This document shows positions 7,904 to 13,909 of a stretch of DNA of 13,909 bases, piece after piece. The notes beneath the pieces were generated by a model. It did no database searches. It was not told the DNA's origin and worked only from the letters and a program-made list of their open reading frames with translations. Source of the stretch: Actinomortierella ambigua (taxonomy: Eukaryota > Mortierellomycota > Mortierellomycetes > Mortierellales > Mortierellaceae); NCBI GenBank assembly GCA_016098155.1, contig JAAAJB010000761.1, positions 1 to 13,909 of the forward strand. Reading direction: 5' to 3'. Position numbers and translations under genes: made by a program. Positions within the stretch are counted from its first letter, which is position 1. Each line of letters opens with the position of its first letter.

Positions 7904-10903
7904 ATGGCCAGCCCGGCCCTCTATAGTCTCGTGACCTCAAACAACTCTATCCAGCGCTCAATATCCAGGATGGCGGTGACTACAATACTACTACTACTGT
8001 GCACATTCCATCTCGCCCCTGTCCTTGCCCAGCAACCCATCCCCCTGGGCGCCATATCCTATGCAGTCGTAGGCAACCAGTTTGTAGTCCAGGGCGGCGC
8101 TATCATGGCCGATGTGTTGAACCAGCAATTCTGGGCCTTGGATCTGTCTTCCTCTTGGCAGACGACAAGCCCGGTTTGGAAGCAGCTACCCAATGGACCG
8201 TACAACGCCTACCACACTGCGGCGGCTTCGGTCGACAACAAGACGTTCATTACGTTTGGGCGGGATACGGGAGCAGTACCGTCGATGATCCCCCAGCACT
8301 GGGTCAACATTTTCGATTTCACATCGGGTACATGGACCGGGTTCACCCCAGCGGCGGTACAGGATCCTAGCCGACGCGACTTTCAAGCCGTGGTGAATCC
8401 CAACCTGCAGGTGATCTACATCACGGGCGGAGATGCCGGCATGATGGGCGACCAACAGTCCAATATGTTTGATGTGTACGATATTGCCAAGAAGGAGATC
8501 GCCGAGACGACCATCTCGACCGGTGGCCCCGTTGGGCCATACACCTATGGCGCTGCGTGGCTGCAAAACCACAACTCGATGCTGATGGTGGGAGGACAGG
8601 TCGCCCCAAGTGGCTTCACAACGGCCGCTTATCGATATGATGCAACGACGAGGACTTGGAGCACTCAGGTAAAAAAAAATCTTAATTTATTTTGTTTTTC
8701 TTTTGCTGGGCGCAATGCTGTACGGGCTGTGCTGGCAACAAAAGAAGGAAAAAAAAAAGAATTAAACAGGATTTGCCGTGTTTGTTTATTTTGCCCCTAC
8801 CCTCACACACCTTCTATCCTTCCACGGATTCCTTGTCACACATTGCTTCCCCTCTCTCCCCTCCCTCTAGCCCACCACTGGAGGCTTTGCTTTCAATCGC
8901 ATCTCGCCTTGTGTAGCTTCCAGTAAGTCCATGACAAGGGACATCTTATTTCCGCGTATCTCAGATGATCGGTGCATCATTGCTGCCGTGCAGTTACTCA
9001 AACATATAACCAATTTTGCTTTGATTCATCATTAGGCGCAGATGGCACCAAGTATGTGGTGTACGGTGGCTACGTGGACGGAGTCGCAGGTGGAGCAGCC
9101 GACCCAGCAGTATATGTTCTCGACACAACGACATGGGTATGGACCAAGTATGTTCAGAACGGAAAGGGCCGTGGCAATGCAGCATGTGCGCTGATCGACA
9201 ATATGTTCATCATCTGGGGAGGCTACTACTTGATTAACCACAACACCGAAGGAGCTACACCGGGGGTTGGCGACGCATTGTTGCTCATGGACATCACCAA
9301 TGGCAAGTGGCTCACGACCTACACACCACCAGCGTGGCTAAAATCGTACAACAACAATTCTGGAGGCTCGAATCCTTCGCCAACCGATCCAAAAGGCGTC
9401 AAAGGATCCGAGCTGTCCACTGGTGCCATCATCGGCATTGCAGCTGGAGCAGCGGTCTTGGTGATTGCGCTGGCCCTGCTGGGATTCTTTCGCTACCGGA
9501 ACAAGAACAAAAAGAAGTCCAACCTCCTCCTCCACCAGAGCCTCAATGGCGGTGGCGGCTGCGGAGGTGGTGGCGGCGATGATGGCATCAACAGATCCAG
9601 GCACAGCAAATTTGACAAGGACAACAACATCCCGTCAACACCAATCCACGATCCTCGTTATGACCACGACGATGTCATGGCGGCCCTGAACCCTCCTGTT
9701 GACCACCAACCCTATCATGGGGGTGGTGCTGTCATGTACATACGACAGCCTCCGCCACCACCAATGCATCCACACCAATCGCATCCACACCAATCGCATC
9801 CACACCAATCGCATCCACATCAATCGCATCATCTTCCTGAGCGGCCCTTTGAAGAACGTCCACTTCCGTCTCGCGGCGACCACCCTGTCGGTTATTACTT
9901 TGTCGGCGACCCACGGCAGTCGTTCGTCTCTTCTTCCTCTCAAGGCGTTGGCGGCAGCCGACCACTCTCAGCGGCGACCTTTGCGGGCTCGCCTGCTAGC
10001 ATTGATCCCTATACCGTCAACACGGCAGGTCTCCCGCGACCCGTTTCCAATCAGCGTCTGTCCACCATCTCCGGGGCCACAGCCGTCCATGAGCCGTTAT
10101 CCATGGCTTCAAGAGCCCCACCACCGCCTTCCTCAATAGCTGCGCTGAGCCACTTGCCGAGTGGTCATAATAGTAGTAATATTCCCATGGCGGAGGTGTC
10201 CCCCGAGGGTGGTTACATCAAGCCGCCGCCGTCAATGATTCCGGGCTCACAGCAGCAACAGCAACAGCAACAGCACCACCACCCCCATCATCAAAACGCC
10301 GAGCCATGGGGGGTGGTTGCATCGCCCGTGACGGCGTCGGGGGTGACGGACGGTCTATTGTACAAGAACCCACAGCTCTATCCAGACAAAGATGCTGCTA
10401 CTGGAGGCATCAACTATGTCATGGTCCCAATATCGTCGTCCGCCGGCGTAGGCGGAGGGGTCGTGTACGATCCCAGCATGCATCCATACCATCAGCAAAC
10501 AACCTCCTCGGGCCCGCTGTCCTCGACCATGTTCAGCCCGACCATGTCCAACACGGCCTCGACCGCGTCGTCGTCGACGCCGCTCGTGGGCCACCCAACA
10601 ACAGGCCAACCTCCCGCGATCCCGCCTCGGACGTCGTTCTCGGGGCCCTTAAACTCTTTGTATCATGACGGCACGAGCGCCGGAGGAGCAGGGTATGTCA
10701 AGGTGCCGCTGTTGGCGATGGACCACTCGGCGCAGCCTGCTCCAGGGCAGGCGTTCCATAACCCGCAACTCTATGTGCAAGGAGGGGTATTGGCAGGTGG
10801 TGGTGGTGGTGGTGGTGGGCAGGGCGGTGCAGATCTAGTGGGTGACCCAAGGCGGGCTAGTAATCCTCAGGGCAACAATGGATATGGTGCCATGTTGTCA
10901 TAG
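7904..10903 (+). CDS. kelch-repeat single-pass membrane protein
   Basis: Exons are 7904-8668, 8871-8922 and 9036-10903; introns are 202 and 113 nt and the product is 894 aa. From the in-frame Met23 (7970) there is a clear signal peptide: MAVTTILLLLCTFHLAPVLA, then QQ. The ectodomain shows kelch blades: aliphatic-plus-Asp then Trp motifs FWALDLSSSWQ (about 75), VNIFDFTSGTW (134), AYRYDATTRTW (241), VYVLDTTTWVW (about 298) and LLMDITNGKW (355), with Gly-Gly turns YITGGDAG, MVGGQ, VYGGY and IIWGGYY. This indicates a beta-propeller of about six blades. A Ser/Asn/Pro-rich stalk leads to one membrane helix (402-424), then a basic stop-transfer RYRNKNKKK. The 470-residue tail is disordered: Gly, His, Gln and Pro tracts and repeated short motifs. 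Such proteins are frequent in Mortierella-type fungi and are presumed cell-surface; the ligand is unknown. The start is either Met1 (7904) or Met23; Met23 gives the better signal peptide. The 52-nt middle exon is fixed by phase and restores the propeller reading frame. Confidence 0.88.
8669..8870 (+). other. kelch gene intron 1
   Basis: A 202-nt phase-0 intron from gtaaaa to ccctctag. Read-through would continue in frame for about 85 codons before a stop, so an unspliced message could encode a truncated, soluble ectodomain fragment. The Lys-, Arg- and Cys-rich sequence it would add does not look like kelch, which supports splicing. Confidence 0.85.
9766..9825 (+). repeat. four 15-nt tandem units encoding His-Pro-His-Gln-Ser
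   Basis: The unit gcatccacaccaatc occurs four times head to tail; the last copy has one change (CAC to CAT codon). In the protein tail it gives repeated HPHQS. The near identity of the copies at the DNA level indicates a recent expansion and possible length polymorphism between strains. Confidence 0.95.
10250..10282 (+). repeat. Gln8-His3 coding tract
   Basis: Eight mixed CAG/CAA codons followed by three CAC codons in the cytosolic tail of the kelch protein; more His codons follow after a Pro. CAG and CAA interrupt each other, so the tract should be more stable than a pure CAG run. Confidence 0.93.
10796..10819 (+). repeat. (GGT)7-GGG tract encoding Gly8
   Basis: Seven perfect GGT codons plus one GGG, near the C-terminus of the kelch protein. 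It lies between the second NPQLY motif (residues 848-852) and the second VGDPR motif (874-878). The uniform codon use suggests recent slippage. Confidence 0.93.
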
Positions 10904-11497
10904 TTTTTTTTTTCCTTTTCATTTGTCTTTTTTGCTATAGGGGAGTGTTGTCGCCCTTGGCCAATAACATTATATAAAAACAAACCACATCATGTTATCT
11001 TTTGTTTTCTTGCATCCTTAGCCCGGATCATAGCCTTTACATGTTGCCTTTTTTTTGGTTTGTTTTGTATTGAACTAAAAAAGCCAGGGGGTGGAGTGAT
11101 ACCAGGTAACGTCTGCAGGGAGCAGATGATGTCCGACCTCCAGTTTATGATGGCCTGGACGCATCACATTTCTTGAAGGGATAGGGTGGGGAGTGGGGGA
11201 AATGCCGATGTTGTGACCCTCGTGATAGGAGAGCGATCTTTGGGGCTGACCCCACGGTTTCTCCTTTTCCTTCCCGACAATTGTCATACATCTAAAGAGC
11301 ATCAACAAAAGATTCCGCGAAAGTTTTTTTTTCTCGTTTACACAGCAGCTGTGACATGGTCGACTGTTCAAGACATGGTTTTCATGCTGTGGCTGAAATG
11401 CACGAGACAAAAGATATGTTACACCATCCCTCTGCGGGAATGGTGAGTGGGAAAAAAAAGAAAACAGAAGACCTCGAGGACAAAAAAAAAGAAGTCC
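10904..11497. other. convergent 3' ends of the kelch and focadhesin-like genes
   Basis: 594 bp lie between two stop codons that face each other. The interval contains T runs directly after the kelch stop, an AATAACATTATATAAAAAC stretch (10963-10981) that could serve as A/T-rich 3'-end signal, a T8 run at 11050-11057, and A8-A9 runs near 11452-11490 that act as T runs for the minus-strand gene. Open frames on both strands here lack family features. I see no further gene. Confidence 0.6.
10956..10983 (+). repeat. 28-nt element, copy 2 (CTTGGCCAAT...TATATAAAAACAA)
   Basis: Second copy of the element at 285-312, 53 nt after the kelch stop codon. It includes a perfect CCAAT (10961-10965) and TATATAAA (10971-10978), which together look like a core promoter, but A/T-rich TATATA also occurs in fungal 3'-end signals. 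The base match was counted by eye. Confidence 0.5.
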
Positions 11498-13909
11498 CTA
11501 TGCGGATGTTGCGAGTAAGACCCACTTGGATGCATCTGGGACAAGATCTTCCAGACGGCGCAAAAGGCGGATGAAGAACAGACGTTCACGTGGCTGCACG
11601 GTTTGTTCCTGAGCCAGCTGTAAAAAGCGTTTGGTGATCTGACTTGCAGGGTGCTCAGCACTCCATGTCACGACTGACATAGGTCCAGCTAGATACAGCA
11701 CCACGTCAGGGAGGACAAGCACTGTTCGGTCCAGTTGCGCCGACAGATCGCTAGCAGTGGTAGTGGTGGTGGTGGCAGCCTCCTGGACGTCCCAAGAGTG
11801 CTCGAGATAGCAGGCGTGCCACTCGTCAAACCGGCTGTCAGCCATTGGGTTCTCATCCTCAGGATCGTACCCATCGTCGCCGCCATCTGCACCACCGCCA
11901 TAGCCGAAGCCATAGTCGTCATCGTCATCCCCATCGTCATCACCCTCCAGCATCTCGAGCAGTTCGGCATCTGCGTCATGCTTGCTGCCACCACTACTAC
12001 TTTGCAGCCACGACAAAGTCATGGTATTGCTGTCGGTAGAACCAACGTCCTGTCCAACTGGCCGTCCAACAGTCAAAGCAAGCTCTTGGCGATCCCACCA
12101 GAGGAGGGCCGCACCAGCCAGTAGCCAGCGGATGCCAAGCATAAGCTTTGGAGTCGCATCTGCCATCAAAATGAGCAAATCAAGAATCCGCTGCAGCCAT
12201 ACAACCCTATTGTTGTTGATGCTGATGGAGGAGGAGGAGGGGGAGGAGGTAGAGCAAGGCCCGTCTCGCATGCTGTAAAGCAGGACCGAAAAGGCCATCT
12301 CCACCAACTCCTGGACCGTGGCTTTCTCGCTATCCTCCAGGTGATCGTGGCTGAGCAGGACGACGGCCTTTTGAGCCACGGTAATCATACGGTTCTCTTG
12401 CGAAGCGGTAAGCAAGCCTGCTCGGTACAGGGATGCCAATCCAATGGCGTCCTTGAGGATATGTTTTGCCTCCTCAACCATCGTCATCGTTGCCACCGCC
12501 TCTGCTGTCGATCCTGATGAGCTTGAGCATGGCATGGCATCCAGATGCGAGATGGACATGAACGACAAGTTGGCCAGGCGGCGGAGCACTCGCTCACTGG
12601 AGACCACATGGTCATCAATAACCTTGAATTGGTAGTATACCTGAGTCAGCAAGGCGCGGAGGTCATGGACCAGTGTAGTGCTACTACTGCCGCCGCCGCC
12701 GCTTACCGCCGCCAAAGACTCCTCCGCTGCTGTTTTACCCATTGATGTCTTGACCACGCTACCACCACTACCAGCGGTGAGGGCTCTTGGTTTTGGCAAA
12801 TGATGTTGCAATGTGTCCAACAGGATCAACTGCAGCACCTCGCGATCCTCCATGTTCGCAGCCGACTCTGAGCCCGACTTGTGTGTTGGAAACAATAGAC
12901 GGATGGCCGACTCGACAAGCTCAAAGGCGCGTGAGATGGGGAGATGTACACGCTTTGCAAACGTATCTAAACCCCGCACCTTCGCCAGCTCTGCCGCCAC
13001 ACGGTCCTTGGGTCGACCTTGCCTAGCGGTGCCATCCTTGCCACCGGACGATCGGTGATCTAACCAGGGCAGACCCGCCAACGCCAAGAGACGACCCAGT
13101 CCTTCTTCGCCCACAAGGAGCTCCCGCGCGGCCTGTTCCAAGTCTGCCCGCACGACGACGACATCGCCATGGCCAACCATCACCGTCTTAAAGTTGGCCA
13201 AGACCAAGACCAGGTACTCCATCAACGACGTCGATGTCATGGCATGGCGTGACGCAAAGCGGACCGTCGCCACCAACAGCCTCGGCTCCAGCGCGACCAA
13301 CTGATTCAGCAACGGGAACCAATTGACCGCCGGCAACGGCAGCGGCAACGACCGTAGCGTCTCCAGCAAGCACGTCAAGCTCGCGACAAACCCAGCACCC
13401 TCCGCTGCTGCCACCTGGCGTTGTGCACGCTCAACCGTGCCCAGCTGCAATGGCTCCCACAGGGCCTCCCACAAGGCGCGCAGCCAGCTCGACGAGTGCG
13501 GGAACCGGCTATAATCCCTGGGCTCGTTGCTCGTCCCGACCACCTGGCCCACATCCCGTGTTGCCAGTCGCTGTATCAGCTGTGCAAACTGGCCCAGCAC
13601 CAACACCGCCAGTCGCCCCGCCTTGAGATCCATCGACATGAGCGTTTGCCCACCAGGTCGCCCCGTTGGCGCCGCCGCCTTGGGCTCGGCCCGGACAGAT
13701 GGGTCGAGCGTGATGCCCTCGGTGGTCAGGATCGACGAGACTGTCATGTCGGCCAGTCCACTTTGCTCGATGAGTGTGTTGAGGGCAGAGTAGAGGACCG
13801 AAGCCAGCGGAGGCTGCGTCGCCAAGAAGGTAAAGAGCCCTCCTCCTCCTCTTCCATTCTCACCACCACCACCACCACCACCCACCGGTGCAAAAGGTCC
13901 CCTGCACCA
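11498..13909 (-). CDS. large helical protein, focadhesin-like C-terminal part (5' partial)
   Basis: An uninterrupted minus-strand frame enters from the right edge and ends at TAG 11500-11498: 803 codons in view with no real start, so the gene continues beyond the window. After a Gly-rich loop it is mostly Leu/Ala-rich amphipathic helices, as in HEAT/ARM solenoids. Segments such as NEPRDYSRFPHSSSWLRALW and PLPAVNWFPLLNQLV remind me of the C-terminal DUF3028 region of focadhesin (plant relative RST1), where a 'DYSxxPxSSxLRA' stretch and an 'LPxVNWxxLL' stretch occur. This is recognition from memory, not an alignment. Focadhesin and RST1 are linked to the SKI-exosome RNA decay system; that role would be inferred here. 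Near the end lies an acidic stretch, residues about 653-687 counting from the window edge (Asp-rich, then Gly/Tyr/Asp), followed by a better-ordered block with DEWHACYLEHSW. If not focadhesin, it is an unassigned HEAT-type protein. The coding is visibly more GC-rich than in the other genes. Confidence 0.5.
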   Translation of the reverse strand, partial: WCRGPFAPVGGGGGGGENGRGGGGLFTFLATQPPLASVLYSALNTLIEQSGLADMTVSSILTTEGITLDPSVRAEPKAAAPTGRPGGQTLMSMDLKAGRLAVLVLGQFAQLIQRLATRDVGQVVGTSNEPRDYSRFPHSSSWLRALWEALWEPLQLGTVERAQRQVAAAEGAGFVASLTCLLETLRSLPLPLPAVNWFPLLNQLVALEPRLLVATVRFASRHAMTSTSLMEYLVLVLANFKTVMVGHGDVVVVRADLEQAARELLVGEEGLGRLLALAGLPWLDHRSSGGKDGTARQGRPKDRVAAELAKVRGLDTFAKRVHLPISRAFELVESAIRLLFPTHKSGSESAANMEDREVLQLILLDTLQHHLPKPRALTAGSGGSVVKTSMGKTAAEESLAAVSGGGGSSSTTLVHDLRALLTQVYYQFKVIDDHVVSSERVLRRLANLSFMSISHLDAMPCSSSSGSTAEAVATMTMVEEAKHILKDAIGLASLYRAGLLTASQENRMITVAQKAVVLLSHDHLEDSEKATVQELVEMAFSVLLYSMRDGPCSTSSPSSSSISINNNRVVWLQRILDLLILMADATPKLMLGIRWLLAGAALLWWDRQELALTVGRPVGQDVGSTDSNTMTLSWLQSSSGGSKHDADAELLEMLEGDDDGDDDDDYGFGYGGGADGGDDGYDPEDENPMADSRFDEWHACYLEHSWDVQEAATTTTTTASDLSAQLDRTVLVLPDVVLYLAGPMSVVTWSAEHPASQITKRFLQLAQEQTVQPRERLFFIRLLRRLEDLVPDASKWVLLATSA

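Noticed and set aside
7128..7934. A 268-codon plus-strand open frame in the pyrimidine-rich region.
   Set aside because: Almost only Ser, Leu, Phe and Pro from C/T repeats; parallel long frames exist in the other phases, as expected from composition with few stop codons.
11075..11410. A 111-codon minus-strand frame (and overlapping plus-strand frames) between the convergent genes.
   Set aside because: No recognisable motif, Lys/His-rich composition, and homopolymer-encoded runs; looks like UTR sequence.

Overview
The window looks like nuclear DNA of a filamentous fungus. Genes are 0.3-0.6 kb apart in most places, and GT-AG introns of about 94-297 bp carry long A/T runs. Promoters are polypyrimidine-rich, and two proteins (an F-box/LRR-like protein and a secreted-then-anchored kelch protein) are rich in homopolymeric His, Gln and Gly tracts. 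The gene style fits an early-diverging fungus of the Mucoromycota (Mortierella-like). That placement is inference from style, not from a marker gene.

Layout, left to right: (1) 1-510 holds no supportable gene; it starts with an A11-G18-T8 run and contains a 28-nt element that recurs near 10960. (2) 511-1956, minus strand: a six-exon gene for a 201-residue coiled-coil protein whose last 28 residues carry the CENP-H C-terminal signature, so a kinetochore (CCAN) subunit. (3) 1957-2333: the region between two divergent genes. (4) 2334-4093, plus strand: the Hsp90 co-chaperone Cdc37 in four exons (452 aa), the firmest call. (5) 4446-6476, plus: a single-exon 676-aa F-box protein with leucine-rich segments and a 14-His tract. 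(6) 6477-7903: a long intergenic region, its right half an extreme C/T-rich leader. (7) 7904-10903, plus: a three-exon, 894-aa kelch-repeat protein with a signal peptide, one membrane segment and a 470-aa low-complexity tail. (8) 10904-11497: the interval between two converging genes. (9) 11498-13909, minus: the C-terminal 803 residues of a large helical protein, tentatively focadhesin-like, running off the right edge.

The genes do not form an operon or an obvious pathway. Cdc37 and CENP-H are housekeeping genes that may share a bidirectional promoter. An SCF-type F-box protein and a kelch-domain surface protein are typical single genes of these fungi. I saw no mobile element, CRISPR array, rRNA or recognisable tRNA. 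The parts most worth a second look are the mirror-ordered pairs of short motifs in the kelch protein tail, the recurring 28-nt CCAAT/TATA-like element, and the unexplained minus-strand open frames at 6809-7239. I did not find convincing evidence of a wholly new system.
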